This document shows positions 25,253-33,750 of a stretch of 45,991 bases of DNA, piece after piece (within the stretch, counting starts at the first letter, position 1; each line of letters starts with the position of its first letter). The stretch covers positions 1 to 45,991 of the forward strand of contig DATHTO010000112.1 in assembly GCA_035463115.1 (NCBI GenBank), given 5' to 3'. Both the position numbers and the translations under genes were made by a program. Below the pieces are notes generated by a model, which saw only the letters and a program-made list of their open reading frames with translations, was not told the DNA's origin and did no database searches. Origin of the DNA: BPGL01 sp035463115 (GTDB lineage: Bacteria; Actinomycetota; UBA4738; HRBIN12).

Positions 25253-26754
25253 TCGGCTGACGCACCGGACCGGCGAGTCACGTCCGGCCGCCGACCATGC
25301 CGGCTCATCAGCGACGTGCGGACGCGGCTCGGTGCATCGCCGAGCGTCGTCCTGACGATGCCCCGCCGACGACCGTCGCGCTCGCGTCGATCCCCCGACT
25401 CGAGGGCCCACGCGGCGAGCCTCGCCGCCGGCCACCGGATCGGCTCGGGTGGCACGCGACCAAGCTCCGGACGCGCCACCGGGAGCGAGGTGTGTTCGTC
25501 CTCGAGCCCGAGCACCATCGAGGCGAGGATCGCACCGCCGACGTAGGTCTGCGACAACCCATGCCCGCTGAAGCCGAGACCAGCGTGCACGTTGCCCGAT
25601 CGCAGCGTGCGGAAGAACGGGAACATCGAGGCGGTCTGATCGATCGGACCGCCCCACGCGTGCGTGAACCGCACGCTCTCGAGCTGCGGGAACAACCACG
25701 TCAGCCCATCGGCCGCCACCTGCGCCGCGCGCCGGTCGTGCGTGACGGCGCGCGAGGCCGCCCGCCCGCCGAACGCGATGCCGAGGGCCCCGCCGCCGAT
25801 CGCGATGCGATCGTCGTCGGTCCTCCGGAGGTAGAAGAGGAGCTCGCGTCCGTCGGCGAGGCCGACGTGCGACGTCCACCTGATCTCCTCGAGCAGGTCC
25901 GGGATCGGCTCGGTGGCGACCATCGTGTCGGCGATCACCGCGAAGCTCCGGCCGAACCCGGGCCACGACGCCGCCCAGGACCCGTGCGCGAGCACGACGT
26001 GGTCGGCCTTCACCGCGCCGTGCGGCGTCCGGACCACGGCCGGACGCCCCCCGTCGATCGCGACGGCGGGGGTGCGCTCGTGGATCGCGACGCCCCTCGC
26101 GAGCAGGACCCGGCGCAGACCGCGCGCGAGGCGCGCCGGCTGGACGGTCGCGTTGTCGGGCGCGAAGACGGCGCTGGTGATCCGCGGCGAGTCGGCGACC
26201 CCGCGGGCCTCCGAGACAGGCCGCGGCTGCAAGCGCTCGGCCTCTCCGAGCCGAGCCGCGAGCTCGACCGCCTGATCGTCGGCGATGCCCGACTGCCACG
26301 CGCCGGCCCGGATCGCGAGCGTTCCCTCGTGGTGCCACCAGCAGTCGATCGACTCCTCGCGCACGAACGCGCCGACCTCGGCGACGGCGTCCGCCAGTCG
26401 TCGCGCGTACCGGAGACCGTCGTCGTCGCCGAAGAACCCGACGAACGCCGGCAGGTCCCACCACGAGCTCGAGAAGAAGCCGCCGTTGCGTCCGCTCGCC
26501 CCGCCGCCGACGATGTCGGCCTCGACGAGGACGATCCGCATCCCCGGCTCCCGCCGGCGGAGCTCGAGGGCCGTCCACAGACCGCAGAAGCCGCCCCCGA
26601 CGATGCAGACGTCGGCCGCGACGTGGGCCTCGAGCGGTGGACAGGGCGCCCCCGGATCGTGCGCGAGCGCGTCCTGTAACCAGAAGCTGCGCGAAGGACC
26701 CGGGATCGGCACGCTCGAACGCGACGCGTCTCGGTCCGACGCCTCAGAGCGCAC
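25246..26754 (-). CDS. FAD-dependent amine/amino-acid oxidoreductase (DadA/PuuB type)
   Basis: From the GTG at 26754 (overlapping the upstream stop) the protein has 502 residues. A GTG at 26712 is an alternative start. SFWLQDALAHDPG precedes the FAD motif ADVCIVGGGFCGLWTALEL (GGGFCG about 53-58). VEADIVGGGASGRNGG and the C-terminal GLGFSGHGLSQTYVGG complete a DAO-fold oxidoreductase of the gamma-glutamylputrescine oxidase type. Such enzymes oxidise amines to aldehydes with FAD. Nearby polyamine import genes and an aldehyde dehydrogenase fit that role, but glycine/D-amino-acid oxidase activity is also possible. The C-terminal 70 residues are Arg-rich and poorly conserved-looking. It converges on the small membrane protein gene. 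Confidence 0.84.
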   Translation of the reverse strand: MRSEASDRDASRSSVPIPGPSRSFWLQDALAHDPGAPCPPLEAHVAADVCIVGGGFCGLWTALELRRREPGMRIVLVEADIVGGGASGRNGGFFSSSWWDLPAFVGFFGDDDGLRYARRLADAVAEVGAFVREESIDCWWHHEGTLAIRAGAWQSGIADDQAVELAARLGEAERLQPRPVSEARGVADSPRITSAVFAPDNATVQPARLARGLRRVLLARGVAIHERTPAVAIDGGRPAVVRTPHGAVKADHVVLAHGSWAASWPGFGRSFAVIADTMVATEPIPDLLEEIRWTSHVGLADGRELLFYLRRTDDDRIAIGGGALGIAFGGRAASRAVTHDRRAAQVAADGLTWLFPQLESVRFTHAWGGPIDQTASMFPFFRTLRSGNVHAGLGFSGHGLSQTYVGGAILASMVLGLEDEHTSLPVARPELGRVPPEPIRWPAARLAAWALESGDRRERDGRRRGIVRTTLGDAPSRVRTSLMSRHGRRPDVTRRSGASADQ

Positions 26755-27169
26755 GAGGCGCCTCGTCCCATGGGACCGCACGCAGGCGCGGCACGACGAA
26801 CGCCGCGACGGCCCGCCCGGCGCCGAGGAACGCGAGCGTGAAGGCCATCGCGACGGCGCCGAACACGAGCAGGTCGTCGCCGCTCGGCGACCCCGTCCAG
26901 AGCGTCCGGAGCACGACACCGGACGGAACCGCGACCGCCCACGTCAGGACGAGCCGCGCCAGCGACGGCGGACGGTACGTCCGCATCACGAGCGAGACGA
27001 CGAGCCACGCCCCGCCGATCGGAACGGCGTTCCTCGCGAAGATCTCGAGCTGCGATGCCGTCCGGTGGGACCGCATCCCCGCGAGGACGAACAGGGCGAG
27101 GGCGAGGCAGTCCACGACGAGGGTGACCCGTGCGGACGTGGTGCCGTCGGTCAGCCGCGGGCGCGTCAC
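26744..27169 (-). CDS. DUF3054-like membrane protein
   Basis: The protein has 141 residues from the GTG at 27169 (GGAAGATGGA upstream), with four hydrophobic segments. Features I associate with DUF3054 are a first helix followed by FVLAGMRSHRTAS, the GGAWLVVSL helix, and LTWAVAVPSGVVLRTLWTG before the last helices. No function is known for this family. Its stop overlaps the likely start of the FAD oxidoreductase gene, so they should form one transcript. It diverges from the DCC-protein gene, with 43 bp between starts. Confidence 0.74.
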   Translation of the reverse strand: MTRPRLTDGTTSARVTLVVDCLALALFVLAGMRSHRTASQLEIFARNAVPIGGAWLVVSLVMRTYRPPSLARLVLTWAVAVPSGVVLRTLWTGSPSGDDLLVFGAVAMAFTLAFLGAGRAVAAFVVPRLRAVPWDEAPRAL

Positions 27170-27199
27170 TCGTCCATCTTCCCAGGCGCCCCGCCGCCG

Positions 27200-27205
27200 T
27201 AGGCT
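27200..27205 (+). promoter_or_regulatory. Candidate -10 (TAGGCT) for leaderless DCC-protein gene
   Basis: TAGGCT ends 7 nt before the ATG at 27213. GGAGG immediately follows it but is only 2 nt from the ATG, too close to act as a normal ribosome-binding site. Confidence 0.45.
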
Positions 27206-27212
27206 GGAGGCG

Positions 27213-27674
27213 ATGACGGCCGACGACGACCGCCCGACGATCCTGTACGACGGCGATTGCGGGTTCTGCCGGTGGAGCGCCGAGAAGCTCCGCCGCTGGG
27301 ACCGCGAGCGGCGACTCGCGTTCGCGACGATCCAAGGCGAGACGGGGCGACGGTTGCTCGGCGACATGGCGCCCGCCGACCGTCTGGCGTCGTGGCACGT
27401 CGTGATGCCCGACGGCACGCGGCTCTCCGGAGGCGCTGCGCTCCCGCCGGTCCTCGACCGACTGCCCGCAGGCGCACCCCTCGCCCTCCTGGCGAGCCTG
27501 TCGCCGCCGCTCACCGACGCCGCGTACCGCGCGGTCGCTCGCCGACGGAGGGCCATCGGCCGTGCGCTCGGCGCCGACGCCTGCGCCGTCGACCCGAGCC
27601 GCGCGGCGCGTGATGCGGCGCCGGCGGCGAGCGACGCCCCGACGCACGGGTCGTCGGGCGCGCCGCACGCGTGA
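27213..27674 (+). CDS. DCC-family thiol-disulfide oxidoreductase (DUF393)
   Basis: This 153-residue protein begins with the family signature TILYDGDCGFCRWSAEKLRR. The redox CxxC is at C16-C19 and the DGDC motif gives the family its name. The thioredoxin-like core follows (FATIQGETGRRLL, ASWHVVMPDGTRLSGGAAL). The predicted role is cytosolic dithiol-disulfide exchange; the physiological partner is unknown. The last 40 residues are Ala/Arg-rich and probably disordered. Its TGA overlaps the GTG of the AlkD-like gene (GTGA at 27671-27674), so the two are translationally coupled. Confidence 0.85.
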   Translation: MTADDDRPTILYDGDCGFCRWSAEKLRRWDRERRLAFATIQGETGRRLLGDMAPADRLASWHVVMPDGTRLSGGAALPPVLDRLPAGAPLALLASLSPPLTDAAYRAVARRRRAIGRALGADACAVDPSRAARDAAPAASDAPTHGSSGAPHA

Positions 27675-28369
27675 CGCTCGACGAAGCGCTCGATGCGCTG
27701 CGTGCGGCGGCGGACCCGACGCGCACGCCGGGCATGGCCCGCGTCGGCATCAACGTGGAACGCGCGCTCGGCGTGTCGGTCCCCGCCATCCGCCGGATCG
27801 CGCGACGCGCCGGAACCGACCACCGGCTCGCCCGCGCCCTGTGGACCACCGGGATCCACGAGGCCAGGTTCCTCGCGACGCTCGTCGCCGACCCGGCGGC
27901 GATGACGGACCGCGAGATGGATCGCTGGGCGCAGGACCTGGATTCGTGGGACGTCGGCGACGCGGCGGCGGATCTGTTCGCGGCGACGCCGTCGCGCGAC
28001 GCGAAGATCGCCTCGTGGTCGCGCAGCGAGCTGCCGTACGTGAAGCGAGCGGCGTTCGCGATGATCGCGAGGCGCGCCGTGAGCGACCGCACCGCGAGCG
28101 ACGCGGCGTTCCGCCGGTACCTGGCGACGATCCGCCGCGCCGCGCACGACGATCGGAACGAGGTCCGCAAGGGCATCAGCTGGGCGCTCCGCCAGATCGG
28201 CAAACGGAACCTCGCCCTCCACGCCGACGCCGTCGCGACCGCAGAGCGGATCGCGGCGGAGGCGGAACGGTCGGGCTCGCGCGGCGGCCGATGGGTCGCG
28301 CGGGACGTGCTGCGGGAGCTGCGGAGCGACGCCGTGCGTGCGCGGCTCGGGGCCGGGCGCAGACGCTAG
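27671..28369 (+). CDS. DNA alkylation repair protein, AlkD-like
   Basis: The protein has 232 residues, the size of HEAT-like AlkC/AlkD glycosylases. Helical repeats are visible throughout. Conserved family segments include GINVERALGVSVPAIRRIAR, the D/W-rich motif MDRWAQDLDSWDVGDA, ELPYVKRAAFAMIA and VRKGISWALRQIGKRN. The Trp/Asp residues correspond to those that bind alkylated purines in AlkD (family knowledge). It should remove N3- or N7-alkylpurines from DNA. GTG start, coupled to the DCC gene. Its TAG overlaps the TAG of the convergent LLM gene in a shared CTAG (28366-28369). Confidence 0.86.
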   Translation: MTLDEALDALRAAADPTRTPGMARVGINVERALGVSVPAIRRIARRAGTDHRLARALWTTGIHEARFLATLVADPAAMTDREMDRWAQDLDSWDVGDAAADLFAATPSRDAKIASWSRSELPYVKRAAFAMIARRAVSDRTASDAAFRRYLATIRRAAHDDRNEVRKGISWALRQIGKRNLALHADAVATAERIAAEAERSGSRGGRWVARDVLRELRSDAVRARLGAGRRR

Positions 28370-29274
28370 AGCGCCTGCAGCGCCGGCGCGAGCTCCCGCA
28401 ACTGCGGCACACCGACCTCGGCGTCGTCGTCGGAGATCAGCTGCACGCAGACGTGATCGGCGCCGGCGTCGAGATGCGACCGGACGCGCTCGACCACCGC
28501 GTCGGCGTCGCCCCACGCGATCGCGGCGTCGACGAGGCGATCGCTTCCGCCACCCGAGACGTCGGCGTCGCCGTAGCCGAGGCGACGCCAGTTGTTCGCG
28601 TAGTTCGGAAGCTCCAGGTAGTCGCCGGTCCACGCGCGACCGATCCGATGCGCCTCGATCGGGTCGCTCGATAGCACCACGGTCTGCTCGACGGCGAGCA
28701 CGGGGTCGGGTCCGAGGACCTCTCGGGCATGCGCGGTGTGCTCCACCGGCACGAAGTACGAGTGCGCACCGAGCGCGCGCTCCGCCGACAGGCGCAGCAT
28801 GCCGTCGCCGAGCGCGGCGAGCATCCGCTGTGGCGGCGACGCCGGCGCCGGGAGGTGCTGCGAGGCGTCCATCCGGTCGAGGTAGGCGCGCATCCGGTCG
28901 AGCGGGCCGTCCCACTCGCGGCCGCGTCGTTCGGTCGTGTACTCGTGGCCGACGCCGACGCCGAGCACGAGCCGGTCACCGAACGCGTCGGCGAGCGTGA
29001 GCGCCGCCGCCTGCAGCACGTCGGGCTCGCGGGCGGTGATGTTCGCGATGCCGGAGCACACCGTGAGGCGCTCGCTCGCGCCGAGCAGCAGCGCGAGGTG
29101 CGAGGTGACGTCGCGCGACCCTCCACCTTCCGGGACCCAGAGCGCCGGATACCCGAGCGACTCGATCGCCGTGACGTCGACGGCGACCTGCGACCACGGC
29201 CGCCCGTCGAAGGCGAACGTCCAGACGCCGACCCGGCCGAGCCGGTCGCGGAGAAGGTCGTGGGCGCTCACCAT
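28366..29274 (-). CDS. LLM-class (luciferase-like) oxidoreductase, probably F420-dependent
   Basis: The protein has 302 residues from the ATG at 29274; the following codon is GTG, an alternative start. TIM-barrel features of the luciferase-like family are present: GRVGVWTFAFDG, ESLGYPALWVPEGGGSRD, LTVCSGIANITAREP, FGDRLVLGVGVGHE and DAGADHVCVQLI at the end. Many actinobacterial members use F420 rather than FMN; this is inferred from subfamily appearance. The substrate is unknown. No Shine-Dalgarno sequence, but TAGCGT ends 7 nt upstream, suggesting a leaderless message. It converges with the AlkD-like gene, with overlapping stops. Confidence 0.84.
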   Translation of the reverse strand: MVSAHDLLRDRLGRVGVWTFAFDGRPWSQVAVDVTAIESLGYPALWVPEGGGSRDVTSHLALLLGASERLTVCSGIANITAREPDVLQAAALTLADAFGDRLVLGVGVGHEYTTERRGREWDGPLDRMRAYLDRMDASQHLPAPASPPQRMLAALGDGMLRLSAERALGAHSYFVPVEHTAHAREVLGPDPVLAVEQTVVLSSDPIEAHRIGRAWTGDYLELPNYANNWRRLGYGDADVSGGGSDRLVDAAIAWGDADAVVERVRSHLDAGADHVCVQLISDDDAEVGVPQLRELAPALQAL

Positions 29275-29281
29275 CGCGCGC

Positions 29282-29287
29282 ACGCTA
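29282..29287 (-). promoter_or_regulatory. Candidate -10 (TAGCGT) for the leaderless LLM gene
   Basis: TAGCGT on the minus strand ends 7 nt before the ATG at 29274, with only GC-rich sequence and no ribosome-binding site between. Confidence 0.42.
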
Positions 29288-29331
29288 CCGCCTCGCGCGG
29301 CGGGCGACCCCATCGCGTCGGCCGAGGCGTG

Positions 29332-31707
29332 CTACGCCTGCGGCGCCCCGTCCTGTTCGGTCCCGGCGGCTTCGGCGACCGACGAAGACTCGACCAGTTC
29401 GGCCGGCGTATCCGGCACCTGCACGACCGGCGGCTCGTGGCCCTCGACGTTCAGGTTCGGGAGCCACGCGAGCCACCTCGGGAGGTACCAGTTCCGATCG
29501 CCGAGCAGCTTCATCGTCGACGGCACGAGCACGGACCGCACGATCGTCGCGTCCATGAACACGGCGACGGCGAGTCCGAAGCCCATCTGCTGCAGCATCG
29601 TCAGCCGTCCCGCGGCGAACGCTGTGAAGACCGCCACCATGATCAGGGCCGCGCCGGTGATGATCCCGGCGGTCGTCCGCAACCCGTAGGCGACGGCCTC
29701 GTCGTTGTCGCCGGTCTTGTCGTATTCCTCCTTGATCCGGCTCAGCAGGAACACGTGGTAGTCCATCGAGAGCCCGAACAGGATCGAGAACAGCATCAGC
29801 GGCAGCCACGCCTCGATCGCGTCGACCTGCTCGAACTGGAAGCCGATCGCGTTGAAGAACCCGATGCCGACGCCGTGCTGGAACACGAGCACGATCGCGC
29901 CGTAGGCCGCGCCGACCGACAACAGGTTCATGATCACGGCCTTGATCGGCACGACGATCGAGCGGAAGACCATCATCAGCAGCACGAACGACAGTCCCAG
30001 CACGAACGCGAGCACGATCGGCTGGTACGTGTCGGTCGTCGAGATGAAGTCGGTGAAGATCGCGGGATTGCCGCCCACCAACACCTCGACGCCGGAGCCG
30101 CCCGTCGCCGCCGGCACGACGTCATCGCGGAGCGCGCGCACGGCGTCGAACGCGTCTTGCGAGAACGCGTCGCCCGCCGGGATCGCGTTCACGACGACGG
30201 CGCTCCCGTCGGGTGCGGGCTGAACCGCCGTCTGTGGCGAGAAGGCAGGGAGCCCGGCGATCCCCTGTTGCAGATCGCCGATCACCTGCTGCGTTCCGGG
30301 GTCGCCGACGGGCGCGTCCACGAAGATCTGCACCGGTTGCGTCTGACCGCCGAGCCCGAAGTCCTCGACGAGGATCATGAACGCCCGCTTGGACTCGACG
30401 TCGTCCGGCAGCGAAGCGGCGCTCTGCGACGTGCCTTCTTCGATCGTGAAGTAGACCGAGCCGAGCCCGCCGAGGAGAGCGACCGCGGCGACGAGGAACA
30501 CGACCGGCCGGGCCATCACGGTGCGCGTGAACCGGTCCCAGAACCCGCCCTGCGGATCGTGGTCGCCTTCCATCCGTGCGCGCGCCGTGAACCGCGGCCA
30601 ATTGATGCGGTCGCCGATCAGCGAGAGCAGGGCCGGCAGCAGCGTGAGCGTCGCCGCGATCGACGCGAGCACGACGAGGATCGAGCCCGCCGCCATCGAG
30701 CGGAAGATCGTCGTCGGAAGGATGAACATGCCGAGCAGCGCGAAGACGACGGTCAGGCCGCTGAAGAACACGGCGCGGCTCGCCGTGGCGCCGGTCGCGC
30801 CGATCGCTCCCTGGCGATCGAAGCCCTTGTGCCGCTCCTCGCGGTAGCGCGCCACGATGAAGAGCGCGTAGTCGATGCCGACCGCGAGACCGAGCATCGG
30901 CACGATGTTCTGCGTGAAGATGCTGAACTCGACCCCGAAGACCTCGGCGATCACCGCGACGAGCCCGAGCGCGATCGGGATCGCCATCATCGCGATCCCG
31001 ATCGGAAGCAGCGCCGCGACGATCGCGCCGAACACCACCACGAGCACCACCAGAGCGACGAGCAAGCCGATCCGCTCGCCCTTCGCCAGGTCCTCCTCGG
31101 CGACCTCGAGCGTGTCCTGCTGGAGCGTCGCGTTGCCCGCCACGAGCAGTTCGTACCCCTCGTCGGGCTGCGCCTCGACGGCCTCGTGGAGCGCTTCGAT
31201 CGTGGCGGACTCCATGTCGACGATCGGCACGGAGATGATGGTCGCCCGCTGGTTCTGCGAGACCATCGACGCCGCCTGCGCCTGGAGCGCGGCGCGCTCC
31301 CGTTCGCTCGCCGCGGCTTCGGCGGCGGCGCGCAAATCGTAGACGGTGAGCACGCTCGTCGGCTGGCCCTGCCGCGGCGGCGCGATCACGTCGTCGCCGA
31401 GCGCGACGACCTCACCGCGGAGCCGCTCGACGTACGCCTCGAAGGCCGGGTCGTCGACGCTGCGGTCGGCGCTTCGGACGATCAGGAATTCGGTGTTCGG
31501 CTGCTCGCCGGTCACGCGGTCCTCGATCGCGTTCATCGCCTGGACCGACTCGGGTTCGTTCGTGAAGGCGATGTCGTTCGTCAGCGCGTCGGTCAGGAAC
31601 ATGCTGGACGCGGTCGCGAGACCGGCCGTGACGAGCACCCACACGACCAGCACCCGCCACGGATGCCGCGCGCTCGACCGCGCGAGCGTTTCCGGGTTGA
31701 TCCTCAT
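29332..31707 (-). CDS. MmpL/RND-family transporter
   Basis: This 791-residue membrane protein starts at the ATG 31707 after a strong GGAAGGGGGAGGG. It shows the MmpL layout. The first helix is about 17-38, a periplasmic loop spans about 40-210, a bundle of helices covers 210-375, a second loop follows and a second bundle ends the protein. Asp-Tyr pairs that relay protons are visible at D279-Y280 (AVGIDYALF) and D649-Y650 (GLSMDYHVFL). MmpL proteins export lipids, siderophores or small hydrophobic drugs. A TetR regulator is divergently encoded, and two operator-like sites lie in the 167-bp gap, so expression is probably inducible by a ligand. The C-terminal 40 residues are acidic and likely cytoplasmic. 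Confidence 0.92.
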   Translation of the reverse strand: MRINPETLARSSARHPWRVLVVWVLVTAGLATASSMFLTDALTNDIAFTNEPESVQAMNAIEDRVTGEQPNTEFLIVRSADRSVDDPAFEAYVERLRGEVVALGDDVIAPPRQGQPTSVLTVYDLRAAAEAAASERERAALQAQAASMVSQNQRATIISVPIVDMESATIEALHEAVEAQPDEGYELLVAGNATLQQDTLEVAEEDLAKGERIGLLVALVVLVVVFGAIVAALLPIGIAMMAIPIALGLVAVIAEVFGVEFSIFTQNIVPMLGLAVGIDYALFIVARYREERHKGFDRQGAIGATGATASRAVFFSGLTVVFALLGMFILPTTIFRSMAAGSILVVLASIAATLTLLPALLSLIGDRINWPRFTARARMEGDHDPQGGFWDRFTRTVMARPVVFLVAAVALLGGLGSVYFTIEEGTSQSAASLPDDVESKRAFMILVEDFGLGGQTQPVQIFVDAPVGDPGTQQVIGDLQQGIAGLPAFSPQTAVQPAPDGSAVVVNAIPAGDAFSQDAFDAVRALRDDVVPAATGGSGVEVLVGGNPAIFTDFISTTDTYQPIVLAFVLGLSFVLLMMVFRSIVVPIKAVIMNLLSVGAAYGAIVLVFQHGVGIGFFNAIGFQFEQVDAIEAWLPLMLFSILFGLSMDYHVFLLSRIKEEYDKTGDNDEAVAYGLRTTAGIITGAALIMVAVFTAFAAGRLTMLQQMGFGLAVAVFMDATIVRSVLVPSTMKLLGDRNWYLPRWLAWLPNLNVEGHEPPVVQVPDTPAELVESSSVAEAAGTEQDGAPQA

Positions 31708-31780
31708 CCCTCCCCCTTCCGGCCCGTTCTTCCGGCCCGTTCCCCAGGCTCGATCCTGAAGGCCTCGCGGCCGTCGGGAC

Positions 31781-31804
31781 GTACGCTGTATGCTTACGGC
31801 GTAC
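31781..31804. promoter_or_regulatory. TetR operator candidate O1
   Basis: A 24-bp imperfect palindrome (20 of 24 positions symmetric) begins GTACGC and ends GCGTAC. Read on the minus strand it starts GTACGCCGTAAG. It lies just downstream of the predicted mmpL -10, where the transcription start should be. Confidence 0.68.
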
Positions 31805-31806
31805 GG

Positions 31807-31836
31807 ACCCTAGGACGTACACCGTAAGGGTGTCAA
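31807..31836 (-). promoter_or_regulatory. mmpL promoter (TTGACA / TAGGGT)
   Basis: On the minus strand a perfect -35 TTGACA (31831-31836) is followed after 18 bp by TAGGGT (31807-31812), the -10 type seen elsewhere in the window. Transcription would begin near 31800, about 95 nt before the mmpL start, and the spacer contains operator O2. Confidence 0.62.
31817..31834. promoter_or_regulatory. TetR operator candidate O2
   Basis: GTACACCGTAAG on the plus strand differs at one base from the GTACGCCGTAAG half of O1, and is followed by GGTGTC, giving short ACACC/GGTGT arms. It lies inside the mmpL promoter. Confidence 0.55.
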
Positions 31837-31874
31837 CCTCCACGAGCTGAACGACCGGAGAAGGTCCCACGACG

Positions 31875-32540
31875 ATGCCGACGAAGGTCACGAGACACCG
31901 CGAGCCGCTGACGCGCGACCAGGTCGTCGACGCCGCCCTCCGGTTGATGGACGACGAGGGTCTCGACGCCGTCTCGATGCGCCGCGTCGCGCGCGAGGTC
32001 GGCGTCGAAGCGATGTCGCTCTACAACCACGTTCGCGACAAGGAGGATCTCCTCGACGGCGTCGTCGAGCGGATCATGGCCGGCTTCCGCTTCCCCGACG
32101 GCGGCGCCGTCACCGATCCCGTCACCTACGGCCGTACGATCGCGCTCGAGTGGCGCGCACTGTTGAAAGCTCATCCGAACGTGATCGCGCTCTTCGCGCA
32201 CCAGCACAAGCCGATGCGGTCCCTCGGATCGCTGCGTCCGATGGAGGTAGCGCTGCAGACGCTCCGCGACATGGGCCTATCGGTCGAGGACTCGTTGCGC
32301 GCCTTCCAGGTGATCGGCGGGTACATCATGGGCTACGTGATGATGGAGACCGGGCAGATGTTCACACCGGGGGACGACGACGCCGGCGTCTTCGCGCTCG
32401 AACTGCCCGCCGACGAGCTGCCCTGCATCGCGGCCACGATCCCGTACATGGCCGACTGCGACGTGGACGCGCAGTTCGAGTTCGGGCTCGACCTGATGCT
32501 CGACGGGCTCGCCGCGCGCGCCGCTCGCCGCGACGCGTAG
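31875..32540 (+). CDS. TetR-family transcriptional regulator (TetR_C_1 type)
   Basis: The protein has 221 residues with GGAGAAGG upstream of the ATG at 31875. The helix-turn-helix domain is about 15-62 (DQVVDAALRLMDDEGLDAVS, then RRVAREVGVEAMSLYNHV). The ligand-binding half starts with RTIALEWRALLKAHPNVIALF and contains FQVIGGYIMGYVMMETGQ, as in the TetR C-terminal class related to tetracycline repressors. It should repress the divergent mmpL gene, and perhaps itself, through the two sites at 31781-31834. The inducer is unknown. Confidence 0.9.
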   Translation: MPTKVTRHREPLTRDQVVDAALRLMDDEGLDAVSMRRVAREVGVEAMSLYNHVRDKEDLLDGVVERIMAGFRFPDGGAVTDPVTYGRTIALEWRALLKAHPNVIALFAHQHKPMRSLGSLRPMEVALQTLRDMGLSVEDSLRAFQVIGGYIMGYVMMETGQMFTPGDDDAGVFALELPADELPCIAATIPYMADCDVDAQFEFGLDLMLDGLAARAARRDA

Positions 32541-32657
32541 ACCGGGAGCCGCGCGGCGCCCGAGGCCGGCACGCCGGCGACGTCGGGAACCGATGACCGC
32601 TCCCGACCGTCCAAGCGGACCCGGCCCGGCGTGGGCCGACGCCCGTCAGGAGGTCCG

Positions 32658-33539
32658 ATGAACGTCCGTCGTGTGCTCGCCATCGCCGTCGCCGCGCTCG
32701 CGCTGACCGCGTGCGCGGACGAGCCGGTTCCCTCGGGTAACGGCGCGACGCCGAGCGCACGACCACCCGGATCGGCGGACGACGTCGTCCTACGGCTGTC
32801 CTACGAGGGAGGCTTCGTTCCCGCAGGCTTCCCGTTGCTCGACCTGCCCGCGTTCACGCTCTACGGCGACGGCACGATCATCACCCCGGGGGCGCAGATC
32901 GAGATCTACCCCGGACCGGCGCTTCCCGCGATCGTCGAGCGCCGAGCCGACGAGGCCGCGATCCGGGCGATCGTCGACCGTGCGATCGCCGCGGGCCTCG
33001 GTGAGACCGACATCGAGCTCACCGACACCGGCGACGTGGGGATCGCCGACGCGTCGACGTCCGTCTTCACGCTCACGGTCGACGGTCGAACGACGACCGC
33101 GCGGGTGTACGCCCTCGGCTTCGACGGGGACGCGGCGGCGCTCCCCGGCCTGTCCGAGGAGCAGCGACGGATCCGCAAGGATCTTTCCGCGCTCGCCGCC
33201 GATCTGTCCGACCTGTCGTGGGTCCAGGAGCGCGGCGGGGCGCTCGGGGACGAGTCGTTCTACGTCGGCGACGCCGCGAGGCTGCTGATCTCGCCGGCTC
33301 GAGAGGACCCGGAGCTGCCGCAAGACCCCATCACGTGGCCGCTCGACGCGAAGCTGCGGACGCTCGGCGATCCCGTCACGTGGGACGACCGGACACGGTG
33401 CGCCGTCGTCGCCGGCGACGACTGGTCCGTCCTGCGATCGGCCGCCGAGCGCGCGAACCAACTCACGCCGTGGACCGACGGAGCGACGGAGCGGTTCATC
33501 GCGTTCCGACCACTGTTGCCTGACGAGAGCGGCTGCTGA
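32658..33539 (+). CDS. Hypothetical lipoprotein
   Basis: The ATG at 32658 has AGGAGG 5 nt upstream and gives 293 residues. The N-terminus MNVRRVLAIAVAALALTAC is a lipoprotein signal with Cys 19. The mature domain begins VLRLSYEGGFVPAGFPLLDLPAFTLYGDG. I have seen similar starts in uncharacterised actinobacterial secreted proteins but cannot name a domain. Two Cys occur near the C-terminus (TRCAVVAGDDW and the final SGC), possibly a disulfide. It follows TetR by 117 bp on the same strand but has its own ribosome-binding site; a link to the MmpL exporter is unproven. Confidence 0.74.
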   Translation: MNVRRVLAIAVAALALTACADEPVPSGNGATPSARPPGSADDVVLRLSYEGGFVPAGFPLLDLPAFTLYGDGTIITPGAQIEIYPGPALPAIVERRADEAAIRAIVDRAIAAGLGETDIELTDTGDVGIADASTSVFTLTVDGRTTTARVYALGFDGDAAALPGLSEEQRRIRKDLSALAADLSDLSWVQERGGALGDESFYVGDAARLLISPAREDPELPQDPITWPLDAKLRTLGDPVTWDDRTRCAVVAGDDWSVLRSAAERANQLTPWTDGATERFIAFRPLLPDESGC

Positions 33540-33750
33540 CCACCGACCGAGGTGAGGTTGCATCCCGACGTGTCCCCCCGACGGTGGGCGACGATGGTCG
33601 CGACTTGCGAGAACGCTTCCGCAGCGGTCTCAAGTCCTATCTCACCAGCACCGATGCTGTTCTGGTACCTCAACACCGGTACGCCGACAGACGATGGATG
33701 CCTCCCGCCACGCGCCGACGGACGCCGCCCCCATGGGGGAGGAGCGACGC

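Noticed and set aside
28729..31827. Plus-strand frame of over 1000 codons opposite mmpL
   Set aside because: It is a shadow of mmpL, rich in Arg, His and Asp, with no recognisable domain.
32622..32638. Hairpin CGGCCC/GGGCCG upstream of the lipoprotein gene
   Set aside because: A 6-bp GC stem is common by chance in such sequence and its position before the ribosome-binding site gives no clear function.
33540..33750. Possible c-di-GMP riboswitch upstream of the first GGDEF-EAL gene
   Set aside because: I found no GEMM-type conserved core; only short GTACC/GGTAC arms near 33670-33690 are visible.
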